A DNA stretch of 64,000 nucleotides from Chitinophaga pinensis (GTDB taxonomy: Bacteria > Bacteroidota > Bacteroidia > Chitinophagales > Chitinophagaceae). The translations under genes were made by a program, and so were the position numbers. Location: positions 17,538 through 81,537 of the forward strand of contig CALQSB010000010.1 of NCBI GenBank assembly GCA_943333125.1, in the 5' to 3' direction. Positions 17,466-25,184 of the stretch are shown piece after piece; the stretch's first letter is position 1; each line of letters starts with the position of its first letter. The notes under the pieces were generated by a model, which saw only the letters and a list, made by a program, of their open reading frames with translations, did not search any database and had not been told where the DNA came from.

Positions 17466-19103
17466 TCAATTCGCAAACGAAGTAGTAAGTGACGCCGTAA
17501 AACCATAAGAAGCAGGAACGGTACGACAAACTCCTCCGGCACAAAATAATCCTTCTCTTTGCTTTCCAAATGCCAAACTGAATCGGGTCGTTTTTTTAGT
17601 TACACTTGTTCCGAAATTAAAGTAGTGATTGCCCGTTGTTCCATAGTTATACAAATCGCTGATAAAAAATGCGTATGGCGATGAAAATGAAAATTCGGTT
17701 AATGCAGAGGCCCAGTTTCCTTTGTCATTGTCTACAAATAAATGTTCTAATTTAAAGCGAACTGATTTCTGAGGTGCAAATTTATACAGTAAACCCATTG
17801 CCACAATAGTTGCATTTACATCAGGTTCTGATATAGACTGCAATGAAAGGCAATCAAAAATATTTTGAAATGAAAGTGTAGTTTCCAGTTTTTTACTCCA
17901 TTTTTTCTTGATTTCGATATTGGCATCGCTGTAATATTTCTTTTTGCCAATTGAAAAAATGTTTTTGGTGCTGTCGAGTGATTGAAACAAAGAGAAATTT
18001 GCGGCAATCTTAGTTCCATATTTCCCGCCCAGTTTAGTTCCGGATTTGAAATTGTAATAAACATCAGATTGAATACCCGTTTCATTGAGGATTTGAGTGC
18101 CGTAAACATAAATGCTGCTGGTTAAATAATCTTGTTGCTTGGTTAAAGCCGGAAGGTAATTAAGGGGCGCAATAGATGGGAATTCTGTTTCGCGTTCTGC
18201 AGTAAATGCCATGTTGGACAATGCTCTAAATGTAAACGCAATTCCAAAATTATTTTTTGTATAACCTGTATTTACTTGTATGGCCTTGCCTTTTGCTGAA
18301 CTATAAAAATTTAATTTATTAGGATCTTTGTCTTTTTCAACATACTCTGTATTGAAAGTAAAATGGTTACTGGTCAAATCTATTCTTCCTGAAAAAGCAT
18401 TTACCGTTGTTGGAAAGTTGTCGACGGGTCCTACATAAGCTTCATACTTCCCCAGATAACTGCCCGCTAATGTAATATGCGCAGTTTTTTCTTTCTCTTT
18501 AATTCCAATCATTTTATTAATATCGAATTCTGCATCAATACCACGGCTTATCGAATTGGCATAAGCTATTTCGTTGTCCTCAATAGATCTGGACCTTCCG
18601 TAAACAATTTTAAGCTTAAGGAAATCGGTAGCATCTAAATGAACATTTATTCCTTCAAGTGCATTGTTTATACCAATCTGTCTGTTTTCATAAGCACGAA
18701 AAATAAGTCCATTTCCAAATTGCTCATAAAAATCTCCTACCTGTAGAGAGAATTTATTTTCAGTGTATTTAAAATATTTATTTACAATTTTAGATTGATT
18801 ATTTACGGGCACTGCAAAAAAACCTAAAATAGGTGGCAAATAACTTTCTAATTGTATTCCAGTAGAAAATTTTCCATAATTATAATCCAGCTTTAAAAAA
18901 CCATTACTTCCTATTCTGTCTGATGGCAAAGAAGTTATAATCTTGTCATCTTTCATATAGTATTGAGAATAGTTTTCATAGCTTCCATTGAAATGCCCTT
19001 TAATGTATTGATTAATCGACTGAGCTTTAGTGTTGCTCACTGAAAAAAATAGTATAATCAGCAATGATGAAAATTGCTTTCTGAAAAATGAATTTGTTTT
19101 CAT
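17466..19103 (-). CDS. DUF6029 family outer-membrane beta-barrel protein
   Basis: A 545-residue protein with a signal peptide ending near NTKAQS. Alternating aromatic and polar beta-strands continue to the C-terminal residue pattern ASLTTSFAN, typical of an outer-membrane barrel. Family-like segments are LQVGDFYEQFGNGLIFRAYE and NALEGINVHLDATDFLKLK. It lies 18 bp downstream of a TlpA-like thioredoxin, and a divergent Omp28 gene follows. That neighbourhood recurs in Bacteroidota, as far as I recall. The role is unknown; a surface channel or scaffold for the adjacent redox proteins is a guess. Confidence 0.75.
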   Translation of the reverse strand: MKTNSFFRKQFSSLLIILFFSVSNTKAQSINQYIKGHFNGSYENYSQYYMKDDKIITSLPSDRIGSNGFLKLDYNYGKFSTGIQLESYLPPILGFFAVPVNNQSKIVNKYFKYTENKFSLQVGDFYEQFGNGLIFRAYENRQIGINNALEGINVHLDATDFLKLKIVYGRSRSIEDNEIAYANSISRGIDAEFDINKMIGIKEKEKTAHITLAGSYLGKYEAYVGPVDNFPTTVNAFSGRIDLTSNHFTFNTEYVEKDKDPNKLNFYSSAKGKAIQVNTGYTKNNFGIAFTFRALSNMAFTAERETEFPSIAPLNYLPALTKQQDYLTSSIYVYGTQILNETGIQSDVYYNFKSGTKLGGKYGTKIAANFSLFQSLDSTKNIFSIGKKKYYSDANIEIKKKWSKKLETTLSFQNIFDCLSLQSISEPDVNATIVAMGLLYKFAPQKSVRFKLEHLFVDNDKGNWASALTEFSFSSPYAFFISDLYNYGTTGNHYFNFGTSVTKKTTRFSLAFGKQREGLFCAGGVCRTVPASYGFTASLTTSFAN

Positions 19104-19121
19104 TATAAAATAGAAATTTAA

Positions 19122-19610
19122 TTAAAGATTTTTGATGGTTTCAAATAAATTGTCTTCCTCTCCTATTATATATCCAGTATGACTATATACGATTTTATTG
19201 TCTTTAAGTATGATTACATGAGGAACATCTGTTACGTTAAGTAGCCTTTTCAGATCACTGTTGTTGTCCAGCAACACATCAAATTTCCATCCCTTTCCTG
19301 TTATAAAAGGTTTTACCCTTTGTGAAGTTTTGGAATCATCTATAGAAATACCCACGAATTTGAAAGGTCTTATCACTTGCTTCTCTTCAAATTCATCATT
19401 AATGTTTTCGAGCTCGGTAATGCAAGGGATACACCAGGTAGCCCAAAATGAGAGTACCACCATCGTGTCTTTGCTTGAAGCCGCCAGTTCTGCAAAGTCT
19501 ATCGTTTTACCCGAAACAGATTTAAGCTTCAATGAAGGGAAATTTTCCTGAGCTATTAATGTATTGCTAATCAGTAAAAAAATCAGGAAACTAAGGTATT
19601 TGAATCTCAT
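19122..19610 (-). CDS. TlpA-like thioredoxin-fold disulfide reductase
   Basis: A 162-residue exported thioredoxin of the TlpA/ResA type. It has a signal peptide MRFKYLSFLIFLLISNTLIAQ and active site WATWCIPC with Cys60 and Cys63. The cis-proline region is VTDVPHVIIL. Such proteins reduce disulfides in the periplasm. It is the first gene of a two-gene unit with the DUF6029 barrel and is divergent from Omp28, which carries its own C-x-x-C. The three probably serve one envelope redox function (inference). Confidence 0.88.
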   Translation of the reverse strand: MRFKYLSFLIFLLISNTLIAQENFPSLKLKSVSGKTIDFAELAASSKDTMVVLSFWATWCIPCITELENINDEFEEKQVIRPFKFVGISIDDSKTSQRVKPFITGKGWKFDVLLDNNSDLKRLLNVTDVPHVIILKDNKIVYSHTGYIIGEEDNLFETIKNL

Positions 19611-19699
19611 TTGTATATTTTTTACGAAGTAATGTTTTTTTTATTAAAAAAACGTAAAATATTGTTTTTTACCTTATTTTGTAGTCTAAAATTTATTAA

Positions 19700-20833
19700 A
19701 TGAAAAAAATATCGCTAAGTGCTTCTCTTTTTTTAGGGCTTTTTCTTTTTCTTGCTTCTTGTAAAAAGACAACGACTCCTAACGGTGGAGACAATGTAAT
19801 TCCATGTGTTTTATCAACAGACAGTCTGCATGTTCAAATTTCTACAGACACAGTAACCAAAAATGGATTTGACTTCATAAGAATAACTGTATATGATGAT
19901 GCAGGTAACAATATTACCAGTGCTTGTAATTTACTTTTAGGTGGGTTAACTCTAATCGACAGTATTTATTATCCTGCTTCTTTAGGAAATGCAAACATCA
20001 TTGCGAGAGCAAAAGATTGTTCAACACTTCCTTCTACTTTTAAAACCATACACAGTATAGCTTCTCCATTTTCTCAGAAAATACTTTTAGAAGATTGTAC
20101 TGGAGCATGGTGTGGATATTGCCCAAGAGTAGCTTTTCAATTAGAAAATTATAAAGCTTCACATCCTAATTGTATTTCTTTAGCCGTTCACGGTGGTGGA
20201 AGTGGAAATGTGGATCCAATGAAGTTTCAATATTATCCAACTTTCAATTCTGCTTTCCAGGTAGGCGGTTATCCAACAGCTGTTTTTAACAGAAAGAAAC
20301 AACCGGATGGTTCTTATGGTTGGAGTGAATCTAACAGTGATTTAGATGCTGCTTTAAAATTAGGCGCTCCATTAGGTTTAGCCATCAGCAGTACCACAGA
20401 TGGTTTATCAGTTACAGGTTCTGTAAAAGTAAAATTTGGCGTTACTACCACTAAAGCAATGAAAATTGTAGTTGCCTTAGTGGAGAATGGAATCGTTTAT
20501 CCTCAAACCAATTATTACTCTGCTCAATATGGTGCAACTCCTTATATCTATGGCGGAGTTAGCCCGGTAACGAATTTTGTTCATAATGGCGTACTAAGAA
20601 GAACATCTACTAATTTATTGGGAGATGCTATTCCAGTAAATCAGGAAACAAAAGATAATATCTGGGAATTGCCTTTCACCATGTCTTTGTCAGGTAATAC
20701 CGCTGAAGGTACTTACAGCGCCATTCCTGCTAATTGCTCAATTGTTGCTTTTGTAATGGATGCAACAACAACTAATAAAGGAGTTTATAATGTTCAATAT
20801 GCAACAGTAGGTTCTGTAAAGAATTTTGATTAA
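19700..20833 (+). CDS. Omp28-related outer-membrane lipoprotein
   Basis: A 377-residue lipoprotein with signal peptide and lipobox cysteine C21 (LFLFLASC). A bacterial Ig-like region precedes the Omp28 domain, which begins near residue 125. The domain contains a thioredoxin-like EDCTGAWCGYCP motif (131-142, Cys138 and Cys141). Omp28 was first described as a Porphyromonas gingivalis surface protein. The C-x-x-C suggests thiol chemistry, in keeping with the divergent TlpA gene 89 bp away. A strong terminator follows the stop. The precise role is unknown. Confidence 0.87.
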   Translation: MKKISLSASLFLGLFLFLASCKKTTTPNGGDNVIPCVLSTDSLHVQISTDTVTKNGFDFIRITVYDDAGNNITSACNLLLGGLTLIDSIYYPASLGNANIIARAKDCSTLPSTFKTIHSIASPFSQKILLEDCTGAWCGYCPRVAFQLENYKASHPNCISLAVHGGGSGNVDPMKFQYYPTFNSAFQVGGYPTAVFNRKKQPDGSYGWSESNSDLDAALKLGAPLGLAISSTTDGLSVTGSVKVKFGVTTTKAMKIVVALVENGIVYPQTNYYSAQYGATPYIYGGVSPVTNFVHNGVLRRTSTNLLGDAIPVNQETKDNIWELPFTMSLSGNTAEGTYSAIPANCSIVAFVMDATTTNKGVYNVQYATVGSVKNFD

Positions 20834-20855
20834 TAAAATTTTGAAACAAAAATTA

Positions 20856-20886
20856 AAGCCAATACAATTTTGTATTGGCTTTTTTA
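20856..20886 (+). terminator. Terminator after Omp28
   Basis: An 11-bp perfect stem AAGCCAATACA / TGTATTGGCTT with a 4-nt loop, followed by a T-run. The A-rich 5' flank could let it also serve the convergent glucanase-like gene that ends at 20907. Confidence 0.88.
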
Positions 20887-20906
20887 TTGTAATGAATAAT
20901 GATTTT

Positions 20907-21689
20907 CTATTTGCTATCTCTATAAGCTATTCCTGATGAGGTTAAACTTCCTGTTGTTGTAAATAAAGCAGATGTGCCCGTTCTTGAATCATGAAACGCA
21001 TATTTTTCAACCATAGGTTCTGTTTCCATCCAATGAACAACAGTGTTAATAAAAGTGGTTACTTGTGTTTGAGAATATTTAGTTGGATTAGATGTGCTTG
21101 ATGATACCGTTTGAGGAGCAAATTCCGTTACCCATATTGGTTTATTCCATTTCGCAATAATTGCTTTCATATCGTTAATAAATAAGGTGCTGTTTACCCC
21201 TTTATACCAATGAACAGTTATGAAATCAACTCTGGGGTTAGATACCATAAATTGGGATAGCCAACTGCCTGAAGTCAATGGGTTGCCTGCGCTAGCTGGA
21301 CTTCCTAATCTGACTGCATTTGTAACCAGAGGATTCCAATTTGATAATGCATTAGTAACGGGGATATTTGATTGAGAAGCGTTGTCGGGTTCATTAAAAC
21401 CAAGTATTGTTTGACTTGGTCTTATTTTTGATAAGGTATTCAAAGAAAAAACCATAGGTACAAATAATTTTGAGGTGCTAATACCACTGGTAAATCCCCA
21501 ACTATAATACCAGGATACGCCCAGAGAGTCTAACTGTACGGCTCCAAATCTTGATTCAGAAAGGCCCAATCCTTTTTTAGTTGAATTTGGAACTCGTTGA
21601 ATTGTGTTTGATTGCTGAAGATCAATTTTTTCTTTTGAGCATGAGGAAAGTGCATTACATAACATGCACAGATAAATGAGTTTTTTCAT
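20907..21689 (-). CDS. GH128-like (Asl1 family) glycoside hydrolase lipoprotein
   Basis: A 260-residue protein with a lipoprotein signal (lipobox cysteine C17, NALSSC). The catalytic TIM-barrel is of the glycosyl-hydrolase catalytic core family that includes fungal Asl1 and GH128 endo-beta-1,3-glucanases. The acid/base glutamate is in LGFNEPD (E100) and the nucleophile in WVTEF (E189). FITVHWYKG in between matches the family's HWY strand. Expected activity is cleavage of beta-1,3-glucan outside the cell. It is alone in its unit and convergent with Omp28. Confidence 0.82.
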   Translation of the reverse strand: MKKLIYLCMLCNALSSCSKEKIDLQQSNTIQRVPNSTKKGLGLSESRFGAVQLDSLGVSWYYSWGFTSGISTSKLFVPMVFSLNTLSKIRPSQTILGFNEPDNASQSNIPVTNALSNWNPLVTNAVRLGSPASAGNPLTSGSWLSQFMVSNPRVDFITVHWYKGVNSTLFINDMKAIIAKWNKPIWVTEFAPQTVSSSTSNPTKYSQTQVTTFINTVVHWMETEPMVEKYAFHDSRTGTSALFTTTGSLTSSGIAYRDSK

Positions 21690-21766
21690 AAGTGTTAGTT
21701 TAGGTTATCATTCTTTTCCAAAAACCATACCAAAAAACACTTTTTTAAAAATTGAACTCGCCCAAT

Positions 21767-22444
21767 TTAATTTAATAGATCAAGTAGTTTGGTAATGCCA
21801 TTTGTTGCATAATCTTCTATTATTATGTAATGTTGCTGATTATTTACAACTGGTTTTTTTTTGTTTATAATGTATTTTGGTACATTGTCTTTTATATAAT
21901 GAATCAACCCCGCTGCAGGATAAACCTGTAAAGAAGTTCCAATTAAAATAAAAATATCGGCAAGGCTCATAATTTCTGCAGCTTTTTCAATCAATGGAAC
22001 CGGTTCTTCAAACCAAACAATATGAGGCCGAAGCTGAGCACCGTCTTTTGCTTTGTCGCCCAATTTTATATCGCCTCTGATTTCACTGATTAAATGTTCA
22101 TTTTTATCACTGCGCATTTTAAAAATCTCTCCGTGCAGATGTAAGATATTCGTAGATCCCCCTCTTTCGTGTAAATCATCAATGTTTTGAGTAACAATCG
22201 TGACTTTGTATTTTTCTTCCAATTTGGCCAAACCCAAATGAGCTGCATTAGGATTTGCAACTGCTACTTCTCTTCTGCGCATGTTATAAAAATCGAGAAC
22301 CAACTGAGGATTTTTTTGATATGCTCGTGGTGTGGCAACGTCTTCAATGTTATGTCCCATCCATAATCCTTCACTGTCTCTGAAAGTTTTTAATCCGCTT
22401 TCAGCTGATATTCCGGCACCGGTGAGGACTACAATGTGTTGCAT
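21767..22444 (-). CDS. Sir2 family NAD-dependent deacylase (class III, zinc-less)
   Basis: A 225-residue sirtuin. It has the NAD-binding GAGIS (9-13) and FRDSEGLW, TQNIDDLHERGG (85-96) and the catalytic histidine in HLHGE (H104). The Y-x-x-R pair YNMR (53-56) marks SIRT5/CobB-like enzymes that prefer succinyl or malonyl lysine. The four zinc-binding cysteines of most sirtuins are missing between the catalytic histidine and the C-terminal Rossmann strand. Reduced-zinc forms are known in Bacteroidota. It has its own promoter. Confidence 0.9.
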   Translation of the reverse strand: MQHIVVLTGAGISAESGLKTFRDSEGLWMGHNIEDVATPRAYQKNPQLVLDFYNMRRREVAVANPNAAHLGLAKLEEKYKVTIVTQNIDDLHERGGSTNILHLHGEIFKMRSDKNEHLISEIRGDIKLGDKAKDGAQLRPHIVWFEEPVPLIEKAAEIMSLADIFILIGTSLQVYPAAGLIHYIKDNVPKYIINKKKPVVNNQQHYIIIEDYATNGITKLLDLLN

Positions 22445-22460
22445 GAAGAAAATTAAAATT

Positions 22461-22468
22461 CAAAAGTA
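22461..22468 (-). promoter_or_regulatory. -7 element of sirtuin promoter
   Basis: Minus-strand TACTTTTG, a perfect TAnnTTTG, is 16 bp upstream of the sirtuin ATG. It is the same octamer as at the PqqD, GNAT, helicase and polysaccharide promoters. Confidence 0.42.
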
Positions 22469-22485
22469 AAAAATCAAAAGATGTT

Positions 22486-22548
22486 GTTTGAAATGTTTAA
22501 TAGGTTCAAAATGTTGCAATTTCCCCCTTTGGGGGATTGAGGGGGCCG
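22486..22548. repeat. Intergenic composite repeat copy A (34-nt unit plus G/C-rich palindrome)
   Basis: Positions 22486-22519 match 23004-23037 at about 28 of 34 bases. They are followed by CCCCCTTTGGGGG (22523-22535), a palindromic G/C-rich block, and another GGGGG run. Such G/C blocks stand out strongly against the AT-rich background. Confidence 0.6.
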
Positions 22549-22552
22549 TTCC

Positions 22553-22963
22553 TTATCTCTCCCCTGCCAACTCCATCACCACATCCCATTCTTCAGGTTT
22601 TACTGTTTGAACAGATAATCTTCCTAATCTTACCAAGTCCATATTAGCTAGACTTTTTTCTGCTTTAATTTGTAATAAGGTAACAGCTTTATTTAGCTTT
22701 TTTACAGGCTTTAAATCTACAACCACCCAGGCTATTTCTTCTGTGGTAGGATCCTGATAAAACTCTTTTACCACTTTAGCAATTCCCACAATTTCTACAC
22801 CTTCATTACTATGATAAAATAACACTTCGTCCCCTTTTTTCATGGCCTTCAAATTGTTGCGTGCACCATAATTACGTACACCATCCCAAAATGTTTTTTT
22901 ATCCAAAACAAATTGATCCCAACTGTATTTAAAAGGCTCCGATTTTACTAACCAGTATGACAT
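22553..22963 (-). CDS. EVE domain protein
   Basis: A 136-residue single EVE domain. It starts MSYWLVKSEPFKYSWDQF and includes WDGVRNYGARNNLKAMKKGD, the typical start of the domain, and a C-terminal GRLSVQTVKPEEW. EVE domains belong to the PUA/ASCH/YTH-like group and are thought to recognise modified bases in RNA or DNA. The length matches stand-alone EVE proteins. It sits alone between two related intergenic repeats, so no operon partner informs its role. Confidence 0.93.
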   Translation of the reverse strand: MSYWLVKSEPFKYSWDQFVLDKKTFWDGVRNYGARNNLKAMKKGDEVLFYHSNEGVEIVGIAKVVKEFYQDPTTEEIAWVVVDLKPVKKLNKAVTLLQIKAEKSLANMDLVRLGRLSVQTVKPEEWDVVMELAGER

Positions 22964-23003
22964 TGAATAAAAAATTAAAAATGTAAAATTAAAAATTAAA
23001 AAC

Positions 23004-23103
23004 GTTTGAAAGGTTGAGAAGGTTTAAAATGTTACAAAGGTTGAAATAACCTCACCCCTGCCACGGCAGGCACGCCCAACCCCTCTCCTAAAGGTAGAGG
23101 GGA
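23004..23103. repeat. Intergenic composite repeat copy B
   Basis: The 34-nt unit at 23004-23037 resembles 22486-22519. It is followed by CCTGCCACGGCAGG (23057-23070, a 6-bp stem with 2-nt loop) and by CCCCTCT / AGAGGGG (23080-23086 with 23096-23102). The block is much richer in G+C than its surroundings and looks like a dispersed palindromic repeat rather than a gene. Confidence 0.6.
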
Positions 23104-23138
23104 GAAATAATATTTATTTTTCTAAATGAACAAACAAT

Positions 23139-23188
23139 AAACGACAAACACCAAACAAGCGAAACGACCAAACGCCAAACAACAAAAA
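23139..23188 (-). repeat. Degenerate GTTTGGy heptamer-like minisatellite
   Basis: The plus strand is T-free for 50 nt. Read on the minus strand it is a run of about six units starting GTTT, spaced 7-9 nt (GTTTGGC, GTTTGGTC, GTTTCGCTT, GTTTGGT, GTTTGTC, GTTTATT). It lies immediately after the LutA-like stop, so it would form the 3' UTR. Confidence 0.55.
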
Positions 23189-23189
23189 T

Positions 23190-23909
23190 CTACCATCCAC
23201 TCGCCAATACATCTGCAATATGCATTGTTTTCAAGGGGAGATTTTTATGTTTGATATATCCGTTTAATTGCATCAGACAACTCAGATCTGTAGAGATGAT
23301 ACAATTGGCGCCAGTAGCCAATGCGTTATTTATTTTCTGATCTGCCATGCCTGCAGATATCGCTTCAAATTTAACAGCGAAAGTTCCTCCAAAACCACAA
23401 CAGGTTTCATTGTCATTCATTTCGATTAACTCCAGTCCTTTTACATGATTAAGTAATTTTCTTGGACCCGCTTTTATTGAACATTCTCTTAGGGCAGCAC
23501 AACTGTCATGATAGGTCGCTTTTGTATGTAGTACTGCATCAAATTCTTCTATTTTCAAAACATCAGTAAGAAACTCGGTGAATTCATAAATCTTTTTACT
23601 GAGATCTTTCACCTTATGATGTTCAGCACCATTTTCAAAAAGTTTAGGGTAATAATTTCTGACAAAACCAACACAACTTGCACTGGGCGCAACTATGTAG
23701 TCAAATGTATTAAAGTCCTTCAGGAACTTAGCCGCCACATCTCTTGCGTCATCCCAAAAACCAGCATTAAATGCGGGCTGACCACAACAGGTTTGATTGG
23801 TATTGTACGAAACTTTACAGCCTGCTTTCTCCAGTACTTTTATCATATTAAAAGCAGTATCGGGAAATAACTGATCAACAAAGCAGGGTATGAATAATTG
23901 AATGTTCAT
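23190..23909 (-). CDS. LutA/LldE-like (Fe-S) protein with CCG motifs
   Basis: A 239-residue protein with two cysteine-rich CCG motifs of the heterodisulfide-reductase/LutA type. These are TNQTCCGQPAFNAGFWDDA near residues 40-58 and NETCCGFGGTFAVKFEAIS near 180-198. LutA acts with LutB and LutC in L-lactate oxidation; no lutB or lutC is in this window. The frame begins at 23921, but MNIQLFIPCFVDQLFP at 23909 matches the family N-terminus better. It lies 18 bp after ribH, in the TPR-ribH-lutA unit. Confidence 0.85.
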   Translation of the reverse strand: MNIQLFIPCFVDQLFPDTAFNMIKVLEKAGCKVSYNTNQTCCGQPAFNAGFWDDARDVAAKFLKDFNTFDYIVAPSASCVGFVRNYYPKLFENGAEHHKVKDLSKKIYEFTEFLTDVLKIEEFDAVLHTKATYHDSCAALRECSIKAGPRKLLNHVKGLELIEMNDNETCCGFGGTFAVKFEAISAGMADQKINNALATGANCIISTDLSCLMQLNGYIKHKNLPLKTMHIADVLASGW

Positions 23910-23927
23910 TTTATTGATCAAAAATAA

Positions 23928-24416
23928 TTAAGATTTAAAAGTATCTGAAAGCATAATCATTTTTAGTGCCGTTAATGCAGCCTCTTCGCCTTTATGCCCA
24001 TGCCGGCCTCCTATCCTCTCTATAGCTTGTTGTTCTGTGTCAACGGTTAGGATTCCAAAAATACTCGGAACCGGTAACAAAAGATTTAATTGAAGAATAC
24101 CATTTGTTACTGCCTGACAAACATAATCGAAATGTGGAGTGTCTCCTCTTAATACACAACCCAATGCAATAAAAGCGGAGGGCTTAACTCCTGGTTTATT
24201 ATCAAAATAATTTTTAATGGCAAAAGAAATTTCAACAGCACCGGGTACATTAATTACTTCAAATGGAATGTTATTGTCATCAAGGATTTTCTTACATCCG
24301 TATTCAAGTTCGTTAACGATTTTGGCGTTCCACTCTGTTCTTATAATTACAACAAAGGCATCCTTTTTTATTAGGATGCCTGTTGAAGAAATATTTTCAG
24401 GAATATGGGAAGACAT
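23928..24416 (-). CDS. ribH: 6,7-dimethyl-8-ribityllumazine synthase
   Basis: A 162-residue lumazine synthase, the penultimate step of riboflavin biosynthesis. It joins 5-amino-6-ribitylaminouracil and dihydroxybutanone phosphate. The signature regions are VPGAVEISFAI (58-68), ALGCVLRGDTPHFDYVC (84-100, with catalytic-type H95), FGILTVDTEQQAIERIGG and the helix HKGEEAALTALKM. The length and motifs are standard. It lies 12 bp after the TPR gene and 18 bp before the LutA-like gene. No other rib genes are nearby, and no FMN riboswitch is apparent. Confidence 0.96.
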   Translation of the reverse strand: MSSHIPENISSTGILIKKDAFVVIIRTEWNAKIVNELEYGCKKILDDNNIPFEVINVPGAVEISFAIKNYFDNKPGVKPSAFIALGCVLRGDTPHFDYVCQAVTNGILQLNLLLPVPSIFGILTVDTEQQAIERIGGRHGHKGEEAALTALKMIMLSDTFKS

Positions 24417-24428
24417 AATTATAAATGA

Positions 24429-25139
24429 TTAATTAAACTCACCAAGTCTTGCAAGACGCTTGTCTATATCGCCATTGCTCGAAGAAATATAGTTTGGATA
24501 TTTGTCTTTGATTTTTTTGTAAGATTCAATAGCCTCAGCATTTTTGCTGTTTACTTCAGCATAATTTGCATAAACCATCAAGGCATCAGGAGTAATAGAT
24601 TCATCTTTTTGATTTACTTCAGCAGCTTTTTTATAATTACTCATTGCATCTGAAATTTCATTCTTTTCAGCATAAGCATGACCAAGCATAAGATAAGCTT
24701 TGCTTTGAACCTGATCTGCACCATGACCATCAAATTCTTTAAGATATTTTATAGCCTTGTCAAATTCTTTGATTTGCAAATAACAAGCGCCAGTCATATA
24801 ACATGCTCTGTTCGCAGTTTGTGTTCCTCCATAATTGTTGATTACTTTCAACAAACCGGTAATCGTATTACCTTCTAAGGTTCCACCATTCAAAACAATA
24901 TTTACAGAATCTTTATTGAAGCCTGAAGTAGCCATCTTTCCAAACAAATTTTCTGCATGAAATATACTTTCTCCTGCACTTAATTCTTTGGGTTCTTTAA
25001 TTAGTTTTTGATAACCAATCCAGCCGGCTAAAATAAGTATTATGGCAAGTCCACCATAAGTAATCATTTTGCCAAACCTCTCCCACAAACTTTTGACTTT
25101 TGAAATTGCTTCGTAATTTTCTGATTTTATTTCTGACAT
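24429..25139 (-). CDS. Membrane-anchored tetratricopeptide repeat protein (YfgM-like)
   Basis: A 236-residue protein with a cytoplasmic N-terminus and one transmembrane helix (ITYGGLAIILILAGWIGYQ, about 27-45). TPR-like helical hairpins follow (ACYLQIKEFDKAIKYLKEF, AYLMLGHAYAEKNEISDAM, YANYAEVNSKNAEAIESYKK). The layout resembles YfgM, an ancillary SecYEG/periplasmic chaperone factor, but the family is broad. It is 45 bp after pdhA and 12 bp before ribH, so transcription may read through from pdhA. Confidence 0.8.
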   Translation of the reverse strand: MSEIKSENYEAISKVKSLWERFGKMITYGGLAIILILAGWIGYQKLIKEPKELSAGESIFHAENLFGKMATSGFNKDSVNIVLNGGTLEGNTITGLLKVINNYGGTQTANRACYMTGACYLQIKEFDKAIKYLKEFDGHGADQVQSKAYLMLGHAYAEKNEISDAMSNYKKAAEVNQKDESITPDALMVYANYAEVNSKNAEAIESYKKIKDKYPNYISSSNGDIDKRLARLGEFN

Positions 25140-25184
25140 TTTTTGCTGTTTAGTCTTTATAAATGTAATTATTAATAATGGAGA

